A stretch of 64,000 bases of DNA from Rufibacter sediminis (lineage in GTDB: Bacteria; Bacteroidota; Bacteroidia; Cytophagales; Hymenobacteraceae): the NCBI RefSeq assembly GCF_014269285.1, contig NZ_JACOAF010000034.1:1-64000 (forward strand), given 5' to 3'. The position numbers were made by a program, and so were the translations under genes. This document shows, in pieces, positions 8,840-17,340 of the stretch (positions within the stretch are counted from its first letter, which is position 1; the number at the start of each line of letters is the position of its first letter). The notes under the pieces are model-generated. The model saw only the letters and a list, made by a program, of their open reading frames with translations. It searched no databases and was not told where the DNA came from.

Positions 8840-9085
8840 AAAGGTTTCTGCATGGTTGAGGGTGGTAAAATACAGCTTCTCCGCCCATCTGCCAAACCTC
8901 TTTTTATTGTGCAACTCCTATTGTTTTTCTACGTATGGCAAGGTTTAATTTTAACTAAAAGAGGAAAACAGTAGTACAATAATAAAAAACGGTTGCTTTC
9001 TGGTCACAATAATTGATATTGAGCTCTCACCCAAAATTTGAATTTTTTACAACTCGCGTACCCGCACAGACTTTAGCGAATTTTT

Positions 9086-11020
9086 ATGACTACCGAAGAC
9101 CCTGAAGTCGTATCCACCCCCTTACCGATTTCGCAGACTGAAGATCGGTACAGGCTTTTAATTGAGAACGTCACCGATTACGCCATCTTTCTGCTGGATT
9201 CCACCGGCCACGTGGCCACCTGGAACGCTGGAGCCAAGCGGATCAAACAGTACTCGCAGGAAGACATCATCGGGAAACACTTCTCCACTTTTTACACCGC
9301 CCAGGCCAAAGAAACCGGCTACCCAGACTTTGAGTTACGCGAGGCCAAACGGTTGGGCCGGTTTGAGGACGAGGGCTGGCGCGTGCGCAAAGACGGTTCG
9401 GTCTTCTGGGCCAACGTCATCATCACCCCGGTATACAACGACCAGAAGCAACTGGTGGGGTTCTCCAAAATCACCCGCGACCTCTCTGAACGGAAAAAAG
9501 CCGAAGACGACCTCTACAAAGCTTACGAAGAGCTGAAGGAAAGTGAGGAAAGATTCCGGTTGTTGGTGGAAGGGGTTACCGATTACGCCATCTTCATGCT
9601 GGACCCCGCCGGCAACATTGCCACCTGGAACCAGGGCGCCAAAAACATCAAAGGGTACGAAGCCGGTGAAATTATTGGCAAGTACTTTTCCAAGTTCTAC
9701 AGCCGGGAGGCCATTCAGGAAGGTTATCCGGAATACGAGCTGAAAATGGCCCGAGCCCACGGCCGGTTTGAGGACGAAGGCTGGCGCTACCGTAAAGACG
9801 GATCGGCGTTTTGGGCGAACGTGATCATCACGGCCATCTACAACCCCCGGAAGGAACTCATTGGGTTCTCCAAAATCACCCGCGACCTCACTGACAAGAA
9901 GAAACTGGAGCAACAGCTGTTCCAAACCCACCAGGATCTAAAGGAAAGCGAGGAGAAAAGCCGCCTGCTCATTGACAGCGTGAAAGACTACGCCATTCTG
10001 ATGCTGAACACCGAAGGCTACATCACCAGCTGGAACACCGGGGCCGAGCGCATCAAAGGGTACAACGCCAAGGAAATCATAGGCAAGCACTTCTCCACTT
10101 TTTACACCCGCGAGGCCATTGAGCGCGGTTTTCCGCAGTTTGAACTGGCCCAGGCACTGGAAAAAGGCCGGTTTGAGGACGAGGGATGGCGCATCCGGAA
10201 AAACGGGACCGCCTTCTGGGCCAACGTGATCATCTCGCCGGTCTACAACGAAGACAAGCGCCTGCTGGGTTTCGCCAAGATCACCCGCGACCTCACGGAG
10301 CGCCGCCACAACGAGGAGCTCACCCAGAAAAACCAGGAACTGGTGCGCATCAACAATGACCTGGATAGCTTTGTCTACACCGCCTCCCACGACCTGAAAT
10401 CACCCATCACCAACCTGGAGGGCCTCCTCTCCGCCCTGCGGGAAGATTTGGGGCCTGAAGCCGAAAAACACACCCAAATCCTCTCCCTGATGAAAGGGTC
10501 GCTGGAAACGCTTCGGAAGGTAATCTTAGATCTGGCCGAAGTCACGAAACTGCAACCCGAAAAGTACAACCAGGAACGCATCTCTGTTCCTGAGCTGGTG
10601 GAAGAAGTCCTCCAGAACCTGTGCAACCTCATCCAGCACTCCGGAGCCACCATCACCATAGATGAAATGGGCTTTGAGCAGTTGTATTACTCGCGCAAAA
10701 ACCTGCGCAGCATCCTGCACAACCTCATTTCCAACGCGATCAAATACGCAGACCCCAAAAGAAAGCCCGAAATCAAAATCTGCACCTATCTATCTGACGC
10801 CGGCGAACACGCCCTCACCGTGGAAGACAACGGCCTGGGAATCCCAGGACATCAGGTGGAGAAAATATTTGGGATGTTCAAACGGGCGCATGACCACGTG
10901 GAGGGTTCTGGCGTAGGCCTGTACCTGGTCAAAAAGATCCTGGACAACTCCGGCGACCGCATTGATGTGGATAGCAAAGTAGGAAACGGCTCCAAGTTTA
11001 GTGTCTATTTCAAGCAATAA
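9086..11020 (+). CDS. Cytosolic sensor histidine kinase with three near-identical PAS domains
   Basis: A 644-residue kinase with no membrane segment. Three tandem PAS domains (about residues 22-140, 155-272 and 288-405) each repeat the pattern YAI-LLD, TWN-GAKRIKGY, GKHFSTFYT, GRFEDEGWR-RKDGS-FWANVII and GFSKITRDL. They are followed by a dimerisation domain with the phospho-acceptor at H435 (ASHDLKSPITNL) and an ATPase domain with N box (HNLISNAIKYAD), G1 (DNGLGIP) and G2 (GSGVGLYLVKKI). It senses an unknown cytosolic or diffusible signal and autophosphorylates. No response regulator is adjacent, so its partner lies elsewhere. The PAS triplication looks like recent internal duplication, since long DNA stretches are shared. 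Confidence 0.92.
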   Translation: MTTEDPEVVSTPLPISQTEDRYRLLIENVTDYAIFLLDSTGHVATWNAGAKRIKQYSQEDIIGKHFSTFYTAQAKETGYPDFELREAKRLGRFEDEGWRVRKDGSVFWANVIITPVYNDQKQLVGFSKITRDLSERKKAEDDLYKAYEELKESEERFRLLVEGVTDYAIFMLDPAGNIATWNQGAKNIKGYEAGEIIGKYFSKFYSREAIQEGYPEYELKMARAHGRFEDEGWRYRKDGSAFWANVIITAIYNPRKELIGFSKITRDLTDKKKLEQQLFQTHQDLKESEEKSRLLIDSVKDYAILMLNTEGYITSWNTGAERIKGYNAKEIIGKHFSTFYTREAIERGFPQFELAQALEKGRFEDEGWRIRKNGTAFWANVIISPVYNEDKRLLGFAKITRDLTERRHNEELTQKNQELVRINNDLDSFVYTASHDLKSPITNLEGLLSALREDLGPEAEKHTQILSLMKGSLETLRKVILDLAEVTKLQPEKYNQERISVPELVEEVLQNLCNLIQHSGATITIDEMGFEQLYYSRKNLRSILHNLISNAIKYADPKRKPEIKICTYLSDAGEHALTVEDNGLGIPGHQVEKIFGMFKRAHDHVEGSGVGLYLVKKILDNSGDRIDVDSKVGNGSKFSVYFKQ

Positions 11021-11082
11021 AATCCAACACCTAGCGTACTTACTTCATATTTAATCCAAAATTATATAAAATTAGGAAGACT

Positions 11083-11796
11083 ATGAAGAAGTACGCTAAG
11101 TGCCTGGCATTGCTATTGTTCATCCTGAACGGATCAGATCTTTTCGCCCAGGAAGTAGACTCTTCCAGAACAAATAGGCCAAAATGGTATCTAGGGGTAG
11201 GACTCTCCAACAGCATCTATTACCTTTTTTATGATCAGCCTAAAAATCCGAACTTGTTGCTAAATAGCAGATTTTCGCCAGTAGATTTTCACCTAAGGTA
11301 CAGGGTAAACCAAAGGCTACATCTGGAAGGAGGTCTCGCTTATGGTGGAGATAAGTTTCACATCAAATCACAGGGCGTACTTACAAGTGGGGAAATGGTA
11401 GAGGAGGAGCATAAATCACGTACCCATGTGATTGCCCTGCCGCTAACGGCCAAGCTCATCCTGATTAATGCAAATAAAGCGCTGCCAATTTATGTTACTG
11501 GTTCTGTGATGCCTGCTTACGGCACAACCAGGTACTTAAATAGAAGGACCGGTAATAATGAAACCACTACGGTATTTGACGTTCAGGACGAAGGAATAAA
11601 CGTGTTTGCGATGGCTGGCGTTGGTTTCAATTATAAAATATGGAGGCGCTTTAGCGGTAAAGCCGAACTGCTTCTTCTCAGAAGAAACCTTACGAACCAT
11701 TATGGAAACGTTAAGCGCGGAGATCCTTGGGGAGAAAGGGCTGTCCGCTCGCTCGCCATCGGGTTCAACTATTATTTGGGCAAGAGAAGCAGATAG
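11083..11796 (+). CDS. Hypothetical outer-membrane beta-barrel protein
   Basis: A 237-residue protein with a signal peptide (residues 1-22, ending LFAQE). The rest alternates hydrophobic and polar residues in strands (WYLGVGLSNSIYYLF, LHLEGGLAYGGD, GVGFNYKIWRRF, SLAIGFNYYLG), as in small Bacteroidota outer-membrane barrels. I recognise no specific family. The gene is visibly richer in A and T than its neighbours, which may mean recent acquisition or relaxed codon choice. It starts 62 bases after the histidine kinase gene and ends before a strong bidirectional hairpin, so it could share the kinase transcript or have its own promoter in the A/T-rich gap. Confidence 0.7.
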   Translation: MKKYAKCLALLLFILNGSDLFAQEVDSSRTNRPKWYLGVGLSNSIYYLFYDQPKNPNLLLNSRFSPVDFHLRYRVNQRLHLEGGLAYGGDKFHIKSQGVLTSGEMVEEEHKSRTHVIALPLTAKLILINANKALPIYVTGSVMPAYGTTRYLNRRTGNNETTTVFDVQDEGINVFAMAGVGFNYKIWRRFSGKAELLLLRRNLTNHYGNVKRGDPWGERAVRSLAIGFNYYLGKRSR

Positions 11797-11870
11797 CATC
11801 TTCTCTTTATACACCTGAACGAGACAGCCTGGTTTGAAGCGCTTTTGGTTTTTACAGGCCTAAAACGCAA

Positions 11871-11917
11871 AAAGGAAAAGGGAGAAGCAGTCATTTTCTG
11901 CTTCTCCCTTTTCCTTT
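11871..11917. terminator. Perfect 20-bp bidirectional terminator hairpin
   Basis: The arms at 11871-11890 and 11898-11917 are exact complements (AAAGGAAAAGGGAGAAGCAG on the left), with a 7-base loop. It lies between two convergent genes and can end both transcripts. A family A remnant sits just before it at 11840-11868. Confidence 0.85.
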
Positions 11918-11946
11918 ACTGAACGACGTTCCTTATTATTTCTGAT

Positions 11947-12801
11947 TCATTTCAGCTTCCGGTGGAACAGTTCCAGCGTGCGGTCCCAGGCCAGTTTGGC
12001 AACAGCCTCGTTGTAGCGGGCCGGCGAGGTATTGTTGTTGAAGGCGTGGTTGGCACCTTCGTACACGAACAGCTGGTACTTCACGTTGGCTTCCTTCAAC
12101 GCCTGTTCAAACGCCGGGATGCCGGCATTCACCCGTTCATCCAGACCGCCATAGTGCAGCAGCATTTCGGCCTTAATCTTAGCCACATCAGCGGCCTCTG
12201 GCTGACGGCCGTAGTAAGCTACGGCGGCATCCAGCTCGGGGGAGTGCACCGCCAGTTGCCCCACCAAGGCCCCGCCCCAGCAGAAGCCCACCACGCCGGT
12301 TTTGCCGTTGCTGGCCTTGTGGTGTTGCAGGTACTCCAGCCCTTTCATAAAATTGGTGAGGTTTTGCTGCGCATCCAGTTTAGAGAACAAAGCTCGGGCC
12401 TCGTCTTCGTTGGCGGGCGTACCGCCGTGGGGAGAAAGCGCATCGGGTGCCAACGCCAAGTACCCCGCCTGAGCCACGCGTAAAGTCACGTCCTTGATAT
12501 GCGGATTCAATCCCCGGTTTTCATGAATCACCATGACCGCGCCCAGCTTCTTCTTGCCCTTTGGCTGCGCCAGGAAACCTTTCATGGCCACCCCTTCGGC
12601 CCCGGGGTAGGTAATCTCTCCTGATTGGATGTCTTTGTCGTCCACGGTAGCGGCCTGGGCATAGTTGTTCTCTAGCATGGGCAGCAACGACATAGCCAGG
12701 GTAAGGCTGCCCGTGAGTTTGGCCAACCTCGTGATGAACTCTTTGCGGGTAAGCGGAGCGTGGGTGTACTCGTCAAACAGGTTGATGATGCGCTGGTCCA
12801 T
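11947..12801 (-). CDS. Dienelactone hydrolase family protein
   Basis: A 284-residue alpha/beta hydrolase. The catalytic triad of dienelactone hydrolases is complete: C174 in GFCWGG, D221 in GGLDERV and H252 in GANHAF. The E of HENRG (about residue 94), which holds the Cys in its resting state, is also present. An N-terminal extension with a hydrophobic stretch (about residues 31-50, ending YAQAA) suggests export or anchoring, and it lacks a clear twin-arginine pair. Family members hydrolyse cyclic ester lactones, but the substrate here cannot be told. The gene is a single unit ending at the shared terminator at 11871-11917. Confidence 0.88.
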   Translation of the reverse strand: MDQRIINLFDEYTHAPLTRKEFITRLAKLTGSLTLAMSLLPMLENNYAQAATVDDKDIQSGEITYPGAEGVAMKGFLAQPKGKKKLGAVMVIHENRGLNPHIKDVTLRVAQAGYLALAPDALSPHGGTPANEDEARALFSKLDAQQNLTNFMKGLEYLQHHKASNGKTGVVGFCWGGALVGQLAVHSPELDAAVAYYGRQPEAADVAKIKAEMLLHYGGLDERVNAGIPAFEQALKEANVKYQLFVYEGANHAFNNNTSPARYNEAVAKLAWDRTLELFHRKLK

Positions 12802-13156
12802 TTTTTGATTGCTGATTGTTTGTTGTTGATTGTTAGAGGGAAGAGAAGGTAGCTATTTATTCTTGTTTTAAGGCTACTTTTCTGAAAAAGGCCTCAAAAC
12901 GGAACCTGAACTCTTTTTCACACCCCGCCCTTCGGGCACCCCTCCTAAATTAGGAGGGGAGTTATTGCCAACCGAAGATTGGTTGCTCTAAAGACCTCGT
13001 AGCGTCCGGAGGGACCTGCGAGCGTCTGTGCCAATGGCCATCCCTCTTCGCCATTCAGGAAATTTCCAGCTGGTAGTTTCCAATGCTTTTTTCAAAGCAA
13101 GGAGTAATCCACATCATCGTTAATATTGTCATGGCCAATCACACATTAGAAAAGAA
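12802..13156. other. Intergenic stretch holding repeat families A and F
   Basis: No gene is supported here. It holds a family A palindrome (12865-12901), a GGAGGGG-rich palindrome near 12940-12962 and a family F copy (12990-13028). The divergent upstream region of the dienelactone hydrolase gene is at its left end. Short frames here have no protein-like composition. Confidence 0.6.
12990..13028 (-). repeat. Family F repeat
   Basis: An imperfect hairpin built on AGACNCTCG and CTACGAGGTCTTT, read on the minus strand. Two other copies are at 23031-23068 and 43306-43343 on the plus strand, with the same core and differing middles. Confidence 0.75.
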
Positions 13157-13200
13157 AAGCGTTTCGGGGCTGATTTGCAGAAATCAGCCCCGAAACGCTT
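13157..13200. terminator. Perfect 20-bp terminator hairpin (family A type)
   Basis: The arms at 13157-13176 and 13181-13200 are exact complements with loop GCAG. The outer part is AAGCGTTTCGGGGC. It sits 37 bases beyond the stop of the minus-strand GH92 gene and probably terminates it. The inner TGATTT/AAATCA arms follow the family A plan. Confidence 0.82.
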
Positions 13201-13237
13201 GGGTTGTTAATTCAAGGGAAAAGGTGGAGCCTCGCTC

Positions 13238-15532
13238 CTACTTCTTCGGTTTAGAGCTCATGAAGAACGTGAGTTTGCCACCTTTCACCAGGTCTGAGTG
13301 GTTGAGGACTGGCTGGGTCAAGGTCTTTCCATTCAGCTCCACTTTCTGCACATAGACGTTTTTCTCACTCTGGTTCTTGGCCTCGATCTGGAAAGTCTTG
13401 CCGTTCTCCAGTTGAATGGTGGCGTCTTTCACCGCCGGGCTGCCCAGGGAATATTGCTCAGAACCGGGGGCTACCGGATAGAACCCGAGGGAACTGAACA
13501 GGTACCAGGCGCTCATCTGACCGCAGTCATCGTTGCCACCCAAACCATCCGGAGCAGCTTGGTACTGCTTCTTCAAAATCATGCGCACACGTTCCTGGGT
13601 TTTCCAGGGTTGGTTTGTCCAGTTGTAAAGGTAAGCCACGTGGTGGGCGGGTTCGTTGCCGTGCACGTAGTTCCCGATGATGCCTTCGCGGGTGATGTCT
13701 TCGGTGTCTTTGAAGAACTCATCCGGCAGGTGCATGGTGAAAAGCGAGTCCAGGTGGGGCACGAATTTGGCGTTACCACCCATGGTCTGGATCAATGCGG
13801 TGGGGTCTTGCGGCACGTAGAGGCTGTAATTCCAGGCGTTGCCCTCAATAAAGCCTTGGTTGTGGGTGCTGAGCACATCAAACTCTTTTTTGAACGTGCC
13901 ATTGCTCAGTTTGGGGCGCATGTACCCGATGCTCTTGTCATACACATTCTTCCAGTTCTGAGCGCGTTTGCTGAACTCCTGGTAAATATCCTGACGGTTC
14001 AGTTTCTGGGCGATTTGCGCGATGCACCAGTCGTCATAGGCGTACTCCAGGGTCTTGGAAACCGAGGAACTGTTCTTGTCCTCGGGCACGTAGCCGAGTT
14101 GCATGTAGAAGTTCAGGCCGTCATAATAGCCTTGGCGGGCAGTAGCTACGCAAGCGTCCAGCGCGCGGTTGGCATCGCCGGTGTAAGTGCCTTTTAGGAT
14201 GGCATCTGAAATCACCGACACGCTGTGGTACCCAATCATGCACCAGTTTTCGTTGGCGTGGTGCGACCAGACGGGCAGCATGTTGTGGACGCTCTGGTCA
14301 TAGTGCGCCAGCATGGATTCCACCATATCGGCGTTGCGTTTGGGCTGCACCACGTTGAACCAGGGGTGCAGGGCGCGGTAGGTATCCCAGAGCGAGAAGG
14401 TGGTGTAGTTGGTGAAGTTCTGGGCCTGGTGGTTGTTCTGGTCCAGGCCGCGGTACTGGCCGGTTACGTCCATGTAGGTGGTGGGGCCGAGGAACGTGTG
14501 GTACAGCGCGGTGTAGAAGTTGATGTAGTCGTCTTTGGTAGGCAGGCTGGCGCGTACTTTACCCAGTTCCTGGTTCCATTGGGCCTGACTTTCGTCTTTC
14601 ACGCGGTCGAAGTCCCAGTGCGGAACCTCGGCACGCATGTTGGCCAGTGCTCCCTCGGTGCTCACCGGCGACAACGCGAATTTCACTTTAATCTTCTCCC
14701 CTTCGGTGGTCTTGAAATCGAAATAGGCGCGGAGCTGTTTGCCGGCCATCTCGGGGAAGTTTTTGCTCTGGTCAAACTTGCGCCAGAAGCCGCGGTACAC
14801 CTGGGCCTTGGAGTAGTCTTTGTTCCCGTAGGAGGTAAAAGGCTTCGAAAACGACATCGCGAAATACACCGTGCGGGTACGCGCCCAGCCGTTCGTCTGG
14901 CGGTAACCGGTCACCAAGGTATCATTCTCGATGCGCAGGAACGTCCAGGTGTTTTTGTCTTCGTAATTATAGATGCCGTGCATCAAATCCAGGATGATGT
15001 GCGCTTCGTCTGACTTGGGGAACGTGTACTGGTGCATGCCCACGCGGTTGGTGGCCGTGAGCTCCGCCTGTATGTTGTGGTCGTCCAGCTGCACGCTGTA
15101 GTAGGCGGGCTCCGCACGTTCGTTGTTGTGCGAGAACTTGGAACGGTAGCCGCTTTCCGGCTTGGCCTCGGTGCCGGGGTTCAGCTGCAGTTTGCCGGTG
15201 GTGGGCATGAGCAGAAAATCGCCGAGGTCTGAGTGGCCGGTGCCGCTGAAGTGCGTGTGGCTGAAGCCCACAATGGTGGGGTCATCGTACTGGTAGCCCG
15301 CGCAGTATTTGTAGACGTCTTTGTTGTAGCCGCCGTTCACCTCGTAGGGAATGGTATCGGTGTCGGGGGAGAGCTGCACCATCCCGAAGGGCGCCGTGGC
15401 TCCCGGATACGTGTGGCCCATCTTATGCGTCCCAATCATCGGGTTTACCCAGCGGACTAAATCATACTTGGATTTTTGGGAGAAAGCGGGCAACTGACAG
15501 AGCAGAAAAGCGAAAAGCAGAAGTTTTCTCAT
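13238..15532 (-). CDS. GH92 family exo-alpha-mannosidase
   Basis: A 764-residue secreted glycoside hydrolase with a signal peptide (residues 1-18, ending AFSQ). The GH92 N-terminal signature VNPMIGT-K-GHTYPGATAPFGMVQLSPDT is followed by GFSHTHFSGTGHSDLGD. The C-terminal catalytic region contains GNEPAHHVAYLYNW and GGNDDCGQMSAWYLFSSLGFYPV, where the paired aspartates and a glutamate act with calcium. Family members are inverting alpha-1,2-, 1,3-, 1,4- or 1,6-mannosidases acting on N-glycans and yeast mannan. The linkage preference cannot be read from the sequence. No SusCD pair or regulator is adjacent, so this is a solitary enzyme rather than part of a polysaccharide utilisation locus. Confidence 0.95.
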   Translation of the reverse strand: MRKLLLFAFLLCQLPAFSQKSKYDLVRWVNPMIGTHKMGHTYPGATAPFGMVQLSPDTDTIPYEVNGGYNKDVYKYCAGYQYDDPTIVGFSHTHFSGTGHSDLGDFLLMPTTGKLQLNPGTEAKPESGYRSKFSHNNERAEPAYYSVQLDDHNIQAELTATNRVGMHQYTFPKSDEAHIILDLMHGIYNYEDKNTWTFLRIENDTLVTGYRQTNGWARTRTVYFAMSFSKPFTSYGNKDYSKAQVYRGFWRKFDQSKNFPEMAGKQLRAYFDFKTTEGEKIKVKFALSPVSTEGALANMRAEVPHWDFDRVKDESQAQWNQELGKVRASLPTKDDYINFYTALYHTFLGPTTYMDVTGQYRGLDQNNHQAQNFTNYTTFSLWDTYRALHPWFNVVQPKRNADMVESMLAHYDQSVHNMLPVWSHHANENWCMIGYHSVSVISDAILKGTYTGDANRALDACVATARQGYYDGLNFYMQLGYVPEDKNSSSVSKTLEYAYDDWCIAQIAQKLNRQDIYQEFSKRAQNWKNVYDKSIGYMRPKLSNGTFKKEFDVLSTHNQGFIEGNAWNYSLYVPQDPTALIQTMGGNAKFVPHLDSLFTMHLPDEFFKDTEDITREGIIGNYVHGNEPAHHVAYLYNWTNQPWKTQERVRMILKKQYQAAPDGLGGNDDCGQMSAWYLFSSLGFYPVAPGSEQYSLGSPAVKDATIQLENGKTFQIEAKNQSEKNVYVQKVELNGKTLTQPVLNHSDLVKGGKLTFFMSSKPKK

Positions 15533-15618
15533 GTTGGTGAAGGAGCTTTGCTAAAGCGATTTAGTAACGATTGAATCCTCAAAGATAAGAGAGTTTTAAG
15601 AAGCGCAAAGCGGACGGG

Positions 15619-15656
15619 TGTTTTAAGCCTGATTTCTGATAAACAGGCCCAAAAGG
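15619..15656. repeat. Family A palindrome
   Basis: The outer arms TTTTAAGCCTG and CAGGCCCAAAA surround a TTTCTGATAAA core. It lies upstream of both divergent genes, so this copy is not placed as a terminator. Confidence 0.7.
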
Positions 15657-15824
15657 GATGATTCCCTTCCGGTTCAGCTCCCCTCTTTTCCTTTTCTGTT
15701 TTCTTATTTAAACCTAGCTCCAGCCATTTTTCAGAATAAGTGGTATAAACAAGGAAACTACTTCTTGCCTTTCCAAACCTTCAACTGTTCTCGTAAGAGC
15801 ATTATTGTTATAGCGATAAATACC

Positions 15825-16844
15825 ATGAAAGCATACAGACTGCACGCTCCCAAAGGCTGGGAGAACCTGAAAAAGGAAGAATGCCAGGAACCTAGCGTTA
15901 CCGGTAACCAGATAAAAATCAACATCAAAGCCGTGTCGCTGAACTTCCGGGATACGGCAGTGACCCGAGGTGGCTTTGCCTACCCCGGCGAGAAACTGCC
16001 CATGATTCCGTTCAGTGACGGCGCGGGTGTGATTACCGAGGTAGGGCCAGACGTTCGGAAATTCAAAGTAGGCGACCGCGTTTCACCCAACTTTTTCCCC
16101 GACTGGCACGGCGGTAACTTTTCGGCCCAAAAGGTGTTTCGTTCCCTGGGCGGCAGCACCGATGGTGTATTGGCCGAGTACGTGGTGTTTTCTGAGGATT
16201 CTGTCGCGAAGGTTCCAGACTTCTTCTCGTTTGAAGAGGCGGCCTCGTTCCCTTGTGCCGGCGTGACCGCGTGGCACTCGCTGGTCACGAAAGGCGGAAT
16301 CAAAGCGGGCGAAACTGTTTTGGTGCAAGGCACGGGCGGGGTGTCCGTTTTCGGGCTGCAGATTGCCAAACTGTTCGGGGCCAAAGTCATCATCACTTCC
16401 AGCAGCAACGAGAAACTGGAGGAGGCCAAAGCCCTAGGTGCCGATTACCTCATCAACTACAAAGAAACGCCAGACTGGGGCAAAAAGGCCCTGGAACTCA
16501 CCAACGGCGCGGGCGTGGACTACATTCTGGAAGTAGGCGGCAAAGACACCCTGCCGCAATCTTTGGAGGCGCTGAAACCCGGGGGCAGCATTTACATCAT
16601 TGGGGCCGTAGGAGGCGGTGCCCCCGGACAAGCCAATGAGCTGTTCCTTTCCCCGCTTAATATGGTGAACTTACAGGGCATCTACGTGGGCAGTGTAGAC
16701 ATGCTGGAGGAAATCTTCACCGCCTTTGCCCCCAACCAAGTGAAACCCGCCATCGGGAAAACTTTTGAATTTGACCAGGTGCACCAAGCGCTGGAGTTCA
16801 TGAGCAACGGGGCCCATTTCGGGAAGATAGTAGTGACTATTTAG
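15825..16844 (+). CDS. MDR-family NAD(P)-dependent alcohol dehydrogenase / quinone oxidoreductase
   Basis: A 339-residue medium-chain dehydrogenase/reductase. The N-terminal GroES-like domain (residues 1-130) contains IKAVSLNFRDTAVTRG and PFSDGAGVITEVG. The Rossmann domain has the nucleotide motif VQGTGGVSVFGLQIAKLFGA. The cysteine cluster that binds structural zinc is absent, placing it nearer the quinone oxidoreductase/zinc-free branch. It probably reduces a carbonyl, alkene or quinone using NAD(P)H. An upstream TTG at 15765 would add a tail without homology, so the ATG at 15825 (MKAYRLHAPKGWENL) is preferred. It is followed by a terminator hairpin, so it is a single-gene unit. Confidence 0.86.
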   Translation: MKAYRLHAPKGWENLKKEECQEPSVTGNQIKINIKAVSLNFRDTAVTRGGFAYPGEKLPMIPFSDGAGVITEVGPDVRKFKVGDRVSPNFFPDWHGGNFSAQKVFRSLGGSTDGVLAEYVVFSEDSVAKVPDFFSFEEAASFPCAGVTAWHSLVTKGGIKAGETVLVQGTGGVSVFGLQIAKLFGAKVIITSSSNEKLEEAKALGADYLINYKETPDWGKKALELTNGAGVDYILEVGGKDTLPQSLEALKPGGSIYIIGAVGGGAPGQANELFLSPLNMVNLQGIYVGSVDMLEEIFTAFAPNQVKPAIGKTFEFDQVHQALEFMSNGAHFGKIVVTI

Positions 16845-16861
16845 CATCTTGCTTACTCATC

Positions 16862-16899
16862 CGTTTCAGGGCTGCTTTCTTCAAAGCAGCCCTGAAACG
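16862..16899. terminator. 17-bp terminator hairpin (family A type)
   Basis: The arms at 16862-16878 (CGTTTCAGGGCTGCTTT) and 16883-16899 are exact complements with loop CTTC, 17 bases after the dehydrogenase stop codon. Confidence 0.82.
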
Positions 16900-16962
16900 T
16901 TATTTCCTATCATTTCGCTGGCGCGAGCTTCCAGCTCGTGTCCGCACGCATTTTACAAGACG

Positions 16963-17040
16963 GACCATCCATGGCGCGGAAGTTACTTCCGTTACTTTCC
17001 GTCATAAGTCACGGAAGTAACTTCCGCGCCATGGATGGTC
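16963..17040. repeat. Family B inverted repeat, best copy
   Basis: The 30-base arms at 16963-16992 and 17011-17040 are exact complements with an 18-base spacer. Each arm contains GGCGCGGAAGTTACTTCCGT, and GGAAGTTACTTCC is itself a palindrome, so the element can form a cruciform. Other copies are at 19855, 25790, 38313 and 54640. Confidence 0.88.
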
Positions 17041-17054
17041 TATATAAATCATCT

Positions 17055-17195
17055 CCCTCCCGCAAGTTTGAGCGCAGCGGGAACTTGTGGGTTCCATTAT
17101 GACAGTTTGCAACTGGCTTCCAGAATTTCGCCAGTTACCAACTGGCTGTTAACTAAAGCCACAAGTACGCTGTCGCTAAACTTGCGGCAGGTTTT
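17055..17195. repeat. Imperfect long inverted repeat in the permease upstream region
   Basis: CCGCAAGTTTGAGCGCAGCG at about 17059 is matched by an inverted, slightly diverged copy ending CTAAACTTGCGGC near 17191. Between them, AACTGGC/GCCAGTT words recur. With family B it fills most of the nearly 500-base gap from 16845 to 17340. No gene is seen in this gap. A partial family A copy lies at 17212-17242. Confidence 0.6.
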
Positions 17196-17340
17196 TAGAG
17201 GCGTGTTTTTAGGCTATTATCTGCAAAACTGACCAGAAACCTTCCCTGCTTTCCTCCTGGAAACCAGTCTACGGGCGGCGTTGCTCCGTAAAAGATGCAT
17301 CTTTAGCCAACCAACTCCCTCCATCTGATTTTACTGCTAC

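Noticed and set aside
17035-17232. Short plus-strand frame upstream of the APC permease
   Set aside because: It begins inside a family B arm and runs through another inverted repeat; the product has no protein-like features.
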